A stretch of DNA of 34,913 bases from Streptomyces sp. 8K308 (GCF_004348315.1 NZ_SMKC01000042.1:1-34913), one strand, 5' to 3'; positions 1-8,700 are shown, counted from the stretch's first letter. The notes: generated by a model from the letters alone, not told the origin. Numbers and translations are program-made.

Positions 1-35
1 CCCGTGTCCGGCGCCGGGGCGGCGCCGGACACGGG
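1..35. repeat. 15-bp perfect inverted repeat inside the PKS frame
   Basis: CCCGTGTCCGGCGCC (1-15) and its exact reverse complement (21-35) flank a 5-nt loop. It lies in the PKS reading frame, in the stretch expected to link the structural and catalytic halves of the ketoreductase, and encodes an Ala/Pro/Gly-rich segment. The frame stays open through it. Confidence 0.85.
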
Positions 36-3000
36 TCGGCCTTCGGCGCGCACCAGGCGTGGGGCGAAGAGGCCGTGGCGGCGGAGCGCGAGTTGGGTCT
101 CGCCGGTGGCGCCGGTCAGGGCGCCGGCCAGCCGGCGGCCCGTGTCCGGGTGTCGGTCCGCCGGCAGGTCGATCAGCCCGCCACCGGCACCAGTGGTGGC
201 GGTGAGTCTGGCGTGGGTGGCGGCCCAGCCGGCGGCCAGGTCGGGCGCCGGCGGCCGGTCGTGGTCCGCGGTGGTGACGGCGCCGATGGCCGCGAACCAC
301 CGGGGTGCGGCGATCCCGGCGTCGTCGAGGGCCGCGAGCAGGGTGGCCGGCGCGTCGCCGGTGAGGGAAAGGAGGGAGAGTACGCCGGCGATCGATCCCT
401 CGGTGGCCGCCGCGGCGGTCAACGATCGGGCGAGCGCGCCGCGGTCCCCCGGGTCGGGGGCCGGGACCCGGACGGCGTGGGCGCCGTGCGCGACCAGGTC
501 GTTGATCGTGGCCGTGTCGGTCGTGGCCGTGTCGGTCGTGGCCGTGTCGGTCGTGGCCGTGTCGACGCCGGCGGCGGAGCCGGGCTCGGGCGGGGTGACG
601 ACGAGCCAGACGCCCGTGAGAACGGGTTCTTCGGGGTCGCCGATCGGCCGCCAGCGCAGGTGGTGGCAGCGGCGGTCGGCCTCGGCGAGCCGCTCGCCGT
701 GCCGCAGCCAGGCGTCGAGCGCGGGCAGCGCGGTGGTGATGGCGGCCCGGTCGGCGGCGGGCAGCTCGGGCGGTGGCGCGCCGCGCTCGACGGCGACGCG
801 GAGCGGATCGGCCCACGGCGCGCGTTCGTCGGCGGTGTCCCGGGCCGGTGCCGGCAGCCAGTGCCGCGTCCGCTGGAAGGCGTAGGTGGGCAGTGCCTGA
901 TGGTGGCCCGTCGAGGGCTCGAAGCATCGGGCGAGCGCCTCGGCCTCACGGGCCACCAGGACCTGGGCGAGGGAGTGCAGGAACCGTCGCCTGCCGCCGT
1001 CGTCCCGGCGCAGGGTGCCGGTGACCCGGGCCTCGTCCCCGATCCCGGCCCGTTCGAGGGCCGCGCTCACGCCGGGGGTGAGGACCGGGTGCGGGCTCAC
1101 CTCGACAAAGGTGCGGTGGCCGGCGGCGACCAGGTCGTCCACCGCCCGCTGGAACCGGACGGGCTCTCGCAGATTGCGGTACCAGTAGTCGGCGTCGAGG
1201 CCCTCGGTGGAGAACCGTCCGCCGGTGACGGTGGAGTAGAAGGCGACGGGGGCGGTGCGCGGGGTGAGGCCGGCGAGCTCGGTGAGCAGCCGGTCGCGGA
1301 CCGCCTCGACCTGTGGCGAGTGTGAGGCGTAGTCGACGGGGATCGGGCGCACCCGCACGCCTCGCTCGGTGAGCCCCGCGGTGAGTTCGGCGAGCGCCCC
1401 TGGCTCCCCGGTGATCACGGTGGCGTCGGCCGCGTTGACGGCCGCCACGGTGAGCCGACCGGCGAAGGGGGCGAGCTGGGCCGTGACCTCGTCGGCCGGC
1501 AGCGCGACGGAGGCCATCCCGCCCCGGCCGGAGAGCACGCGGAGGGCCCGCGCGCGCAGTGCGACGATGCGGGCGGCGTCCGCCAACGACAGGGCGCCGG
1601 CGACGCAGGCGGCGGCGATCTCGCCCTGGCTGTGCCCCACCACGGCATCCGGTTCGACGCCGTGGTGACGCCACAGCCCGGCCAGGGACACCATCACCGC
1701 GAACAGCACCGGCTGCACGACCTCGACGCTCTCGAGCGCCGGGGCGCCGGGCGCCCCGCGCAGGACGTCGAGCGGCGACCAGTCGAGGTACGGCGCCAAC
1801 GCCTCGGCGCACTCCCCGAAGCGGGCGGCGAACGCCTCAGAGGCGTCCAGGAGTTCGGTCGCCATGCCGGCCCACTGGGTGCCCTGGCCGGGGAAGACGA
1901 AGACGAGCGGACCCGGTGCCGCCGCGCCGCCGCGCACGGTGCCGGGCCCGGGCGCGTCGGCGGCCAACGCGGCGAGTTCGGCGAGGAACTCGCCGCGGCG
2001 CTCGGCGACGATCACCGCGCGGTGCTCAAGCACGGCGCGGCCGGTGGCGAGTGTGCGACCGACGCCGTCCGCCGTCCAGTCGTCGCGGTCCGCCAGCCGG
2101 TGCCGCAGGCGGGCGGCCTGGGCGCGCAGCGCCTCCGGGGCGCGGGCCGTGAGCAGCCACGGCACGGGGCCCTCGGCGGGCGGGGGATCGTCGGTGGCCG
2201 ACCGCGGCGCGGGTGACTCGCCCAGGATCAGGTGGCAGTTGGTGCCGCCGATGCCGAAGGAGCTGACGCCGGCGAGCAGCGGCAGGTCGGCGGCTTCCGG
2301 CCACGGGCCGATGGCACCGGGGACCCGCAGGTTGAGCTCGTCCAGCGGGATCGCCGGGTGCGGGGTCCGGTGGTGGAGGGTGCCGGGCAGCCGCCGGTGG
2401 CCGATGGCGAGCGCGACCTTGACCAGACCGACGACGCCGGCGGCCCCCTCCAGGTGTCCGAGGTTGCTCTTGACCGAGCCGACCGGCAGCGGGTCGCCGG
2501 CGGCCCGGGCCGCGCCGTACACCGCGCCGAGCGCGGCGGCCTCGACCGGGTCGCCGACCGGCGTGCCGGTGCCGTGCAGTTCGACGTACCTGACGTGTGA
2601 GGGGTGCACGCCTGACCGTCGGCAGGCGGCGCGCAGCACTGCCTCCTGGGCGGCCACGCTCGGCGCGGTAAGGCTCTGGCCACCGCCGTCGTTGTTGACC
2701 GCGCCGCCGTGGATGACGCAGTGCACGCGGTCGCCGTCGGCGAGTGCCGCGGCCAGTGGCTTGAGCACGACGGTGGCGCCGCCCTCGCCCGGCACGAAGC
2801 CGTTGGCGCGGGCGTCGAAGACGTGGCAACGCCCGTCGGGTGAGAGTCCGCCGAAGCGTTCCAGGGCGGTGAAGCCGGCGTCGACCAGGTTGAGGTGGAC
2901 GCCGCCGGCCAGGGCGAGTCCGCAGTCGCCGCGCCGCAGGGCCTCGACGGCGAGGTGGACGGCGACCAGCGACGAGGACTGGGCGGTGTCCACGGTCATG

Positions 3001-3551
3001 CTCGGGCCGCGCAGGCCGAGCAGGTGCGAGACCCGGCCCGCGATCACGCCGCGGTGCAGGCCGGTGAAGGAGTGCTGGGTGACGGCCTCGGGGCCGAGCT
3101 CGTGCTGCAGGGCGGCGTAGTCGCCGGCGATCGCGCCGACGAACACGCCCGTGGGGGTGTGCCGGAGGTCGCCCGGCACGATGGCCGCGTCCTCCAGCGC
3201 CTCCCAGGCCAGTTCAAGCGCCAGCCGCTGCTGCGGGTCCATCGCGGCGGCCTCGCGCGGCGAGATGCCGAAGAATCCGGCGTCGAACCGGTCCACGTGG
3301 TTGAGGAAGCCGCCCCTGGGCAGTGGCTTGGTGCCGCCAGCGGTCGGGTCGTCCGGGTCCCGGCCGAAGGCTTCCCAGCGGGCGGCTGGCAGCTCGTCGA
3401 CGGCGTCTTCGCCGTCCTGTAACAGTCGCCAGAACGCGTCGGATCCCGCGGCCCGCGGCAGCCGGCAGGAGAGACCGACGACGGCGATGGGGTCGATGCC
3501 CGCCGCCGGGTCGTGGCGGTCGGTGGGATGGGACGGGTGGCCGGTGTTCAC
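1..3551 (-). CDS. Type I polyketide synthase, N-terminal part (KSQ-AT-KR structural half), runs off the left edge
   Basis: About 1,183 residues are visible. The GTG start at 3551 is preceded by GGGGGA at a 7-nt spacing. The ketosynthase covers roughly residues 15-440 and keeps the HGTGT and KSNLGH histidine motifs, but its active-site motif reads DTAQSSS: Gln at residue 191 (codon at 2979-2981) replaces Cys. In known PKSs this KSQ form decarboxylates the acyl group on its own ACP and marks a loading module. The acyltransferase follows (GQGTQWAGM; GHSQGE with Ser641; YASH at 741-744). YASH is typical of methylmalonyl-specific ATs, so a propionyl starter is inferred. From about residue 935 the sequence (LRWRP onwards) resembles the structural subdomain of a ketoreductase; the catalytic half would lie outside the window. 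No N-terminal docking coiled coil is seen, which fits the first PKS protein of an assembly line. It lies 30 bp behind the thioesterase. A TTA codon sits at residue 44. Confidence 0.95.
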   Translation of the reverse strand, partial: MNTGHPSHPTDRHDPAAGIDPIAVVGLSCRLPRAAGSDAFWRLLQDGEDAVDELPAARWEAFGRDPDDPTAGGTKPLPRGGFLNHVDRFDAGFFGISPREAAAMDPQQRLALELAWEALEDAAIVPGDLRHTPTGVFVGAIAGDYAALQHELGPEAVTQHSFTGLHRGVIAGRVSHLLGLRGPSMTVDTAQSSSLVAVHLAVEALRRGDCGLALAGGVHLNLVDAGFTALERFGGLSPDGRCHVFDARANGFVPGEGGATVVLKPLAAALADGDRVHCVIHGGAVNNDGGGQSLTAPSVAAQEAVLRAACRRSGVHPSHVRYVELHGTGTPVGDPVEAAALGAVYGAARAAGDPLPVGSVKSNLGHLEGAAGVVGLVKVALAIGHRRLPGTLHHRTPHPAIPLDELNLRVPGAIGPWPEAADLPLLAGVSSFGIGGTNCHLILGESPAPRSATDDPPPAEGPVPWLLTARAPEALRAQAARLRHRLADRDDWTADGVGRTLATGRAVLEHRAVIVAERRGEFLAELAALAADAPGPGTVRGGAAAPGPLVFVFPGQGTQWAGMATELLDASEAFAARFGECAEALAPYLDWSPLDVLRGAPGAPALESVEVVQPVLFAVMVSLAGLWRHHGVEPDAVVGHSQGEIAAACVAGALSLADAARIVALRARALRVLSGRGGMASVALPADEVTAQLAPFAGRLTVAAVNAADATVITGEPGALAELTAGLTERGVRVRPIPVDYASHSPQVEAVRDRLLTELAGLTPRTAPVAFYSTVTGGRFSTEGLDADYWYRNLREPVRFQRAVDDLVAAGHRTFVEVSPHPVLTPGVSAALERAGIGDEARVTGTLRRDDGGRRRFLHSLAQVLVAREAEALARCFEPSTGHHQALPTYAFQRTRHWLPAPARDTADERAPWADPLRVAVERGAPPPELPAADRAAITTALPALDAWLRHGERLAEADRRCHHLRWRPIGDPEEPVLTGVWLVVTPPEPGSAAGVDTATTDTATTDTATTDTATINDLVAHGAHAVRVPAPDPGDRGALARSLTAAAATEGSIAGVLSLLSLTGDAPATLLAALDDAGIAAPRWFAAIGAVTTADHDRPPAPDLAAGWAATHARLTATTGAGGGLIDLPADRHPDTGRRLAGALTGATGETQLALRRHGLFAPRLVRAEGRPVSGAAPAPDT
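511..564. repeat. 15-bp tandem repeat in the PKS coding sequence
   Basis: Three perfect copies of GCCGTGTCGGTCGTG plus a 9-bp partial copy. On the minus strand the unit encodes the pentapeptide TDTAT in frame, in a loop of the ketoreductase structural subdomain. The unit is a multiple of three, so changes in copy number would preserve the frame. Confidence 0.9.
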
Positions 3552-3581
3552 GGTCGGATCCCCCAGATGACTGGCGAGGCT

Positions 3582-4364
3582 TCAGGGTGTGACGGGGGCC
3601 GCCGAGGGGCGGCCGGGAGGCAGCAGCGCGGCGAGCTCGGCGGCGATGGCCGCGGTGAGCCGCGCCCGGGAGTCGTGCGGGAAGAAGTGGCCGCCTGGGA
3701 GGACCCGGGCGCTGGCGACGGTGGGCACCAGGTCGCGCCAGGCCGCGACCCGGGCCTGGTCCACCCGCTCGTCACGCTCGCCGGCGAAGAGGTGGACCGG
3801 GCAGTCGAGGGCGGGGCCCGGCCGGTGTTCGTAGACATACGTCTCGAACAGTTCGAAGTCCGCCCGCAGGGTGGGCAGGAAGAGCCGCAGGATCTCGGGG
3901 TCGGCCAGCAGGGCCTCGTGCGTGCCGCCGTACGCCCGCACCTCGGCGAGGAAGGCGTCGTCCGGCAGCTGGGACGTCCGCGCCCCGGTGCGCGGCAGGT
4001 GCGGGGCGCCGGCCCCGCTGAGGAACAGGGCGGTCGGCCCTGGCCGGCCGGTGTGGTGCAGCTCGCGGGCGACCTCGAAGGCGACGAGCGCGCCCAGGCT
4101 GTGTCCGAAGAAGGCGTAGGGGGGCCGCAGTTCGGCCCCGAGGCCGTCGATCACCGCCGTCACCAGGGGTGCCATGCGGCGCGCCGGGGGCTCCTTGCGC
4201 CGCAGCCGGCGTCCGGGCAGTTCCACCGCGCTGACCGTGATCCACTCGGGGAGGTCGGCGGGCCAGGCGCTGAACGCGGTCGCCGATCCCCCGGCGTAGG
4301 GAAAGCAGAACAGACGCATTCGAGAAGCCGGAGAATCCCAGCTGTAAATCCATTTGCTTTCCAT
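3582..4364 (-). CDS. Type II thioesterase, polyketide editing
   Basis: The 260-residue alpha/beta hydrolase has the features of a type II (discrete) thioesterase: RLFCFPYAGG near the N-terminus, the nucleophile elbow GHSLGA (Ser89), an acidic residue in the AGERDERVD region and the late histidine in GGHFFPHD. Such enzymes hydrolyse wrong or stalled acyl groups from PKS carrier proteins in the cytosol. Length is normal for the family. I chose ATG at 4364 because family proteins start shortly before the RLFCFP motif. A TTG at 4400 in the same frame would add 12 residues and cannot be excluded. It is the upstream neighbour of the PKS gene, with 30 bp between them, so the two are probably cotranscribed. 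Confidence 0.92.
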   Translation of the reverse strand: MESKWIYSWDSPASRMRLFCFPYAGGSATAFSAWPADLPEWITVSAVELPGRRLRRKEPPARRMAPLVTAVIDGLGAELRPPYAFFGHSLGALVAFEVARELHHTGRPGPTALFLSGAGAPHLPRTGARTSQLPDDAFLAEVRAYGGTHEALLADPEILRLFLPTLRADFELFETYVYEHRPGPALDCPVHLFAGERDERVDQARVAAWRDLVPTVASARVLPGGHFFPHDSRARLTAAIAAELAALLPPGRPSAAPVTP

Positions 4365-4787
4365 GAAGGCCCAGTTGCCCCTTTCGTATCCCCCAAGCAA
4401 CTCGGCACCACCACCGCTGGTCGGCGCCCCCTGACGCGGTGGCCCTGGTCTGAGACGATCAAATCCGAGCGTCCCGGCCTTCCGCGCAGCGTGAAAAGCT
4501 TAGGAAACCGCCGGGGCCTCCGAGAACCCCTATCCCTGGCCTCCACCCCACCCCTTACGCCCTTGACCTGCGGTTTCGCAGCTTCCCACAGCTCAGGAGA
4601 GTGCTCGACCACGGCGCCACGCGGCGGGCCACCCCGAAATCGGGGGCCGTCGGAATAGGCATGACCAAGGGGCCCCTATACGCGAATTCCCGCGCAGGGG
4701 CAGACGTTTCCTCGGGTGGGCGACCGCGTTTTGTCCCAGCGGTGTTTGCCGGCGGACGAGGTTGTTCGCCCGCGCGGTTGACCGGCG
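4365..4787. other. Intergenic region upstream of the thioesterase-PKS genes
   Basis: About 420 bp without a convincing gene. It is less GC-rich than the flanking genes around 4480-4510 and 4660-4690. It must hold the leader, and probably the promoter, of the thioesterase-PKS unit, and is the most likely target of the adjacent LAL regulator. A short hairpin (CCCCGA at 4632-4637, TCGGGG at 4640-4645) and the palindrome GGGGCCCC near 4670 are visible. Neither is followed by a T run, and no clear -10/-35 pair could be assigned. Confidence 0.5.
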
Positions 4788-7586
4788 TCAGCCCCTGGGG
4801 CCGTGGGGAAGGGTGTGAAGGGCGTGGTCCGGCGCGTGCTGCCCCGCGTCCGGCCAGAGGTCGACCGGCAGTTCGTGACGCCCCTGGATGCCGAGCTTGC
4901 GGTAGACGCGCGTGAGGTGCTGCTCGACGGTGCTCATGGTGATGTACAGCCGGCCGGCGATCGCGCGGTTGGTCTCGCCGGCGGCGGCGAGGCTGGCGAC
5001 CCGGCGCTCTGAGTCGCTCAGGGACTCCGCCCCGGTGCCGGTGCCGGTCCCGGCCGCGGGGCGGCCGGGACCGGCCCAGATGAGGCGCAGCCCGCGCTGG
5101 GCGAGCGCGAGTGCCCCGGACTCCCTGGCCAGCCGCACGGCCCGGCCGGCGACCTCGGCCGCCCGCTGTCGGTCCCCGACGGCGCCGTGGGCCTCCGCCA
5201 GGTCGAGCAGGACGGCCAGCAGTTCCAGCCGGTCCTCGCCCTCGGCGAGTTCGTCGGCCAGCTCGGTGAGCCTCGCCGGCTGGTCGGCGACCGGGGCGAG
5301 CGCGGCGCCCAGCCGCCGCACCAGCCGCCGCCCCCTGGGCACGGACTGGTCGGTCCGCTCGATCTGGTCCCTGGCGTACCGCTCCGCAGGTTCGCGGTCG
5401 TCCATGGCGAGCAGCGTGCGGGCGGCCTCAGCGCGCCAGGGGAGCACGATGGCGTGGTCGAGCCCCCACCGCTGGGCGAGTCCGCCCGTGGCGAGGCTGT
5501 CCCGCAACGCCGAGTGGTTGCGTTGGGTGGCGCGGTAGTAGACGGCCCTGGCGCGCCGGTAGTGGATGCCGAGCAGGTTGTTCTGGAGGGCCTCGGGCAT
5601 CGGCCGGTTGAGGAGCCTGGTGGCCTCCTCGTGTCGGCCCGCCAGGGTGGCGACCTGGACCAGCAGGGAGATCGGCCCGGCGGTGAAGACGTCGTCCCGC
5701 TCGTGGATCAGCCCCAGGGAGTGCCGGGCCAGTCGCTCGGCCTCGGCCAGCCGGCACATGCGCAGCGCGGCGCCGCCGCCCACGCAGGCGACGACCACCC
5801 GCCAGCCGGGCGCTCGACGCAGATCGGCGCGGGCCAGCAGTTCCTCGCACCAGTGCAGCGCGCGACTCGGCTGGTCGCTCTGCGCCAGCAGCTTCAGCGC
5901 GCCGACCATCGCGTCGAATGTGGCGTCGGTGAGCTCGGAGAGCCTGAGCAGGTCCTCGGCGGCGGCCACCGCGTCCGCGCTGGCGCCCACGCCACCCTCC
6001 ACCATGCTCCAGGGCATCACCGTCTGGTGCATCTGCTCCACCCCCGCCGGTGACACGGACCGCGGCACGGGCCGCGCGCTCGACACGTAGAGCGCGGCGA
6101 GGTGAGCCTTCGCCTCCACCGCCGCGCCCGCCCCGGTGGCCAGCGTGTGCAGCCGTTCCAGCGCCTCCCTGGCCTCGTCCATCCGCCCCTGTCCGGCGAG
6201 CAGGCGGATCAGCGGCGCGAAGTGCGGCGCGGCCAACTCGCCGGCACGCAGCGCGACCAGCGGCCCCGCGAGGTACTGGTCGACGGTGCTCGGGCCGAGC
6301 CGGCGGGCCACGGCGGCCAGCCGATGCTGCAGGTGGGCGTGGAGCCGGGTGCCCACGCTCGCCTGCTGGGCCCGCTCGAGCCAGCCGATGGCGCTCGCCA
6401 CGCGCCCCTCGGCAAGCGCCAGGTCGGCCGCCTCCTCGAAGACGCGGGGGGCCCAGGCGGGCGCGGCGCCCGGGACGGCGACCAGGTGGTCGGCGATGGC
6501 GCTGCCTGGCGCCCCGGCGGCGTACAGCAGGGCCGCGGCCCGACGGTGCAGCGCGGCGCGGCGGGTGGCGTCGAGACGGTCGAGGACGGCGATCCTGGCG
6601 TTGGGGTGGCGGAAGCGGCAGCCGTCCAGGACGCCGGAGGCGGCCAGCACCTCCAGTGCCTGCGGCACGGTGGCCGGCAGGATGTCCAGGAGGCGGCCGA
6701 CGCGCTCGGGCGAGGCGGACTCGCCGAGGACGGCGAGTCCGGCCGCGATCTCGGAGACCCGGGGTCCGGCCCGGTGCACACAGGTGAGGATGGCCTCCGC
6801 GTAGGCCTCGCCCACCACGACCCCGTCGTCCGGCCCTGACCCCCCGCCGCCGGTGGCCAGCAGGTGATCGTCCAACAGGGCGCGGAGCACCAGGGGGTTC
6901 CCGCCGCTGATGGCGTAACAGCTTCTGGTGAACTCGCGGGACGCTGCGATGGGATAGGTGGCGACGACCGCGGCCACCTCGGCCTCGTTCAGCGGTCGCA
7001 CGCGAAGCCGGCGAAAATGCGGCTGCCGAAGCAATTCCGTGTGGAAAGCCGCTCTCGTCGGATCCCGGCCGAGAGATTTCGTGGCGACCAGGACGAGACG
7101 GACGCCGCGGCACCGGCGAATGGCCTGAAGTAGGAGTTCGAGTGACGCCTCGTCGGCGTGCCCCAGGTCGTCCACGGCGAGGAGCAGGGGACGTTCCTCG
7201 GCTAATTCACGCACCGCCTGACTGAATTCGTGAATCTCCGACAGGTGCGGACGGCCATCTCCCGTGGTGTCCCGCCACGTGGGCTGCCAGTGCCCGGCCC
7301 CGCGCAGCAGGCGGGCGAGGCGTTGCCCGACGGCGGCCGGGAGGGACGGGCTGAGAAGCAGTTGACGCAACACGCTGAACGGGCCGGCGTCGCCCTCCCG
7401 GGCCGCCGCGCGCAGCACGACGGCTCCCTCACGTGACGCGTGCTCCGCGACGGCGTCAAGCAGGAGGCTCTTGCCCGAGCCGGCCCCGCCCTCCAACAGC
7501 ACCACGCAGGAGCGGTCCTGCCATCCCTCGGCTAATACCCGGCGCACCATTGACGGCTGGATGGTGTCGATCATGGGCCTGGTCAT
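4788..7586 (-). CDS. LuxR-family (LAL) pathway-specific transcriptional regulator
   Basis: The 932-residue protein has an N-terminal P-loop ATPase (Walker A GGAGSGKS at 33-40, Walker B LLLAVDD at 134-140), a long helical TPR-like middle and a C-terminal LuxR helix-turn-helix. The latter runs from LSDSERRVASLAAAGETNRA through the STVEQHLTRVYRKLGI motif. This is the layout of LAL regulators (Large ATP-binding regulators of the LuxR family) that activate macrolide and other PKS clusters, so it probably activates the thioesterase-PKS unit just downstream. TTA codons at residues 18 (7533-7535) and 128 (7203-7205) make its translation likely to depend on the bldA leucyl-tRNA, a common developmental control in Streptomyces. 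ATG at 7586 is used; ATG at 7574 is an alternative. Confidence 0.93.
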   Translation of the reverse strand: MTRPMIDTIQPSMVRRVLAEGWQDRSCVVLLEGGAGSGKSLLLDAVAEHASREGAVVLRAAAREGDAGPFSVLRQLLLSPSLPAAVGQRLARLLRGAGHWQPTWRDTTGDGRPHLSEIHEFSQAVRELAEERPLLLAVDDLGHADEASLELLLQAIRRCRGVRLVLVATKSLGRDPTRAAFHTELLRQPHFRRLRVRPLNEAEVAAVVATYPIAASREFTRSCYAISGGNPLVLRALLDDHLLATGGGGSGPDDGVVVGEAYAEAILTCVHRAGPRVSEIAAGLAVLGESASPERVGRLLDILPATVPQALEVLAASGVLDGCRFRHPNARIAVLDRLDATRRAALHRRAAALLYAAGAPGSAIADHLVAVPGAAPAWAPRVFEEAADLALAEGRVASAIGWLERAQQASVGTRLHAHLQHRLAAVARRLGPSTVDQYLAGPLVALRAGELAAPHFAPLIRLLAGQGRMDEAREALERLHTLATGAGAAVEAKAHLAALYVSSARPVPRSVSPAGVEQMHQTVMPWSMVEGGVGASADAVAAAEDLLRLSELTDATFDAMVGALKLLAQSDQPSRALHWCEELLARADLRRAPGWRVVVACVGGGAALRMCRLAEAERLARHSLGLIHERDDVFTAGPISLLVQVATLAGRHEEATRLLNRPMPEALQNNLLGIHYRRARAVYYRATQRNHSALRDSLATGGLAQRWGLDHAIVLPWRAEAARTLLAMDDREPAERYARDQIERTDQSVPRGRRLVRRLGAALAPVADQPARLTELADELAEGEDRLELLAVLLDLAEAHGAVGDRQRAAEVAGRAVRLARESGALALAQRGLRLIWAGPGRPAAGTGTGTGAESLSDSERRVASLAAAGETNRAIAGRLYITMSTVEQHLTRVYRKLGIQGRHELPVDLWPDAGQHAPDHALHTLPHGPRG

Positions 7587-7659
7587 TTACCCAGCTCGAC
7601 ACACGTCATGACAGTCACGCGATGTTCCCCCCATTGAACGGCGTGGTCAATCGGCTTCC

Positions 7660-7689
7660 ATCCAACCCTCGGCGACGTCGCCGTGTCAA
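7660..7689 (-). promoter_or_regulatory. Candidate promoter of the LAL gene
   Basis: On the minus strand TTGACA (7689-7684) is followed after 18 nt by TTGGAT (7665-7660), a good -35 but poor -10 match. The palindrome GGCGACGTCGCC (7671-7682) fills most of the spacer, where a bound protein would block or remodel the promoter. The ATG of the LAL gene lies about 75 bp further on. Confidence 0.35.
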
Positions 7690-7723
7690 CGTTCAATCTC
7701 CACAAGTCGGCGGAACCGCAAAG

Positions 7724-7737
7724 AGGTTGCGCAACCT
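7724..7737. promoter_or_regulatory. 14-bp perfect palindrome upstream of the LAL gene
   Basis: AGGTTGCGCAACCT is a perfect inverted repeat in the 232-bp gap between the cobalamin-binding-type gene and the LAL gene, about 35 bp upstream of the candidate -35. Size and position suit an operator, but the binding protein is unknown. No other gene was found in this gap. Confidence 0.45.
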
Positions 7738-7818
7738 TTCGGTCGAGCCCGCCAAAGACGCAATGCGCGTCAACCTGCGTTGTCCCGCATTCCCCGATCA
7801 ATTCGATCAAGGCGAGGG

Positions 7819-8700
7819 TCAGGCGACGCGGCGGGCCAGGCTCGGCTCAGGCTCCCCGGTGGCGGGGTGGAAGATCCCCGCCAGTGCCTCGACGCCGTCG
7901 ACCAGCCGGGGTCCTGGGCGGGCGAAGGAAGCGTTGGCGTCCACCGCCCACAGCGGGAGCCCGGGCGGCAGCCGGTCGGCCACCGCGGCGGCAAGACCGG
8001 CCGCCTCGTCGAGGCCGAAGCCGCACGGGGCGCACACCACCACCTCGGCGCCGGCGGCGGCCACCTCGGCCCAGGTGGTGCGGAAGGACGCGGTGCCCGA
8101 GCGGCCGAGCACGCACCGGCCGCCGGCGGCCTCGACCATGTCGGGGACCCAGTGCCCGGGCGCGAACGGCGGATCCGTCCACTCAAGCACCAGCACCGGC
8201 ACCGGCTCCCGGCCGGCGACCCGGGACCGCACGGCCGACAGCCGGCCGGACAGCTCGCCCACCAAACGCTCGGCCCGCTCCCGGCCGCCGGTGACGGCGC
8301 CGATGGTCACGATCGACTCCAGCACCTCGGCGAGGGTGTGCGGGTCGACGGTCAGCACGTCGGCACGGCAGGCGAGGAAGTCAAGCGCCTCGTGGACCGT
8401 GGAGACGTCGACGGCGCACACCGCGCACAGGTCCTGGGTGACCACCAGGTCGGCCTCCAGTCCGGCGAGCGCGCCGCGGTCCAGGTGGTAGAGGTCCTCG
8501 CCGGCCGCCATCCGCTCGCTGACCACGCGGTCGATCTCCGCCGGCGGCAGCCCCTCGGGCAGCGCGCTGGTGGAGACGACGCGCCGGGTGCGGGCCGCCG
8601 GCGGGTGGTCGCACTCGAACGTGACGCCGACGACGTCGTCGCCCGCGCCGACCGCGAACAGGATCTCCGTGGCCGAGGGGAGTAGGGAGACGATCCGCAT
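7819..8700 (-). CDS. BtuF-like cobalamin-binding protein, no signal peptide
   Basis: The 293-residue protein starts MRIVSLLPSATEILFAVGAG, the classic beginning of the BtuF/FepB-type periplasmic-binding fold used for vitamin B12 and siderophore-type ligands. Conserved features include VTFECDHPP, a DLCAVC motif near residue 106, and WAEVAAAGAEVVV late in the chain. It has neither a signal peptide nor a lipobox, so unlike transporter BtuF it should be cytosolic; actinobacteria commonly carry such 'cobalamin-binding protein' homologues of uncertain role. It is a single gene between the LAL regulator and a decayed transporter operon, with no cobalamin transport or synthesis genes nearby. The ligand is not provable from sequence. 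Confidence 0.85.
   Translation of the reverse strand: MRIVSLLPSATEILFAVGAGDDVVGVTFECDHPPAARTRRVVSTSALPEGLPPAEIDRVVSERMAAGEDLYHLDRGALAGLEADLVVTQDLCAVCAVDVSTVHEALDFLACRADVLTVDPHTLAEVLESIVTIGAVTGGRERAERLVGELSGRLSAVRSRVAGREPVPVLVLEWTDPPFAPGHWVPDMVEAAGGRCVLGRSGTASFRTTWAEVAAAGAEVVVCAPCGFGLDEAAGLAAAVADRLPPGLPLWAVDANASFARPGPRLVDGVEALAGIFHPATGEPEPSLARRVA

Noticed and set aside
1..35. Transcription terminator
   Set aside because: The PKS frame is open through it and it lies in the middle of a domain.
2979..2981. Gln in the KS active site as a sequencing error
   Set aside because: Cys to Gln needs at least two base changes, and Gln is the known alternative residue in KSQ domains.
4160..4612. Open frame overlapping the thioesterase start and leader
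   Set aside because: It has no domain, a different frame from the thioesterase and no ribosome binding site.
4632..4645. Terminator after the LAL gene
   Set aside because: The 6-bp stem with a 2-nt loop is too weak and lies about 140 bp past the stop codon.
7583..7810. 75-codon minus-strand frame in the LAL leader
   Set aside because: It covers the candidate promoter and palindromes, overlaps the LAL start and has no recognisable sequence.
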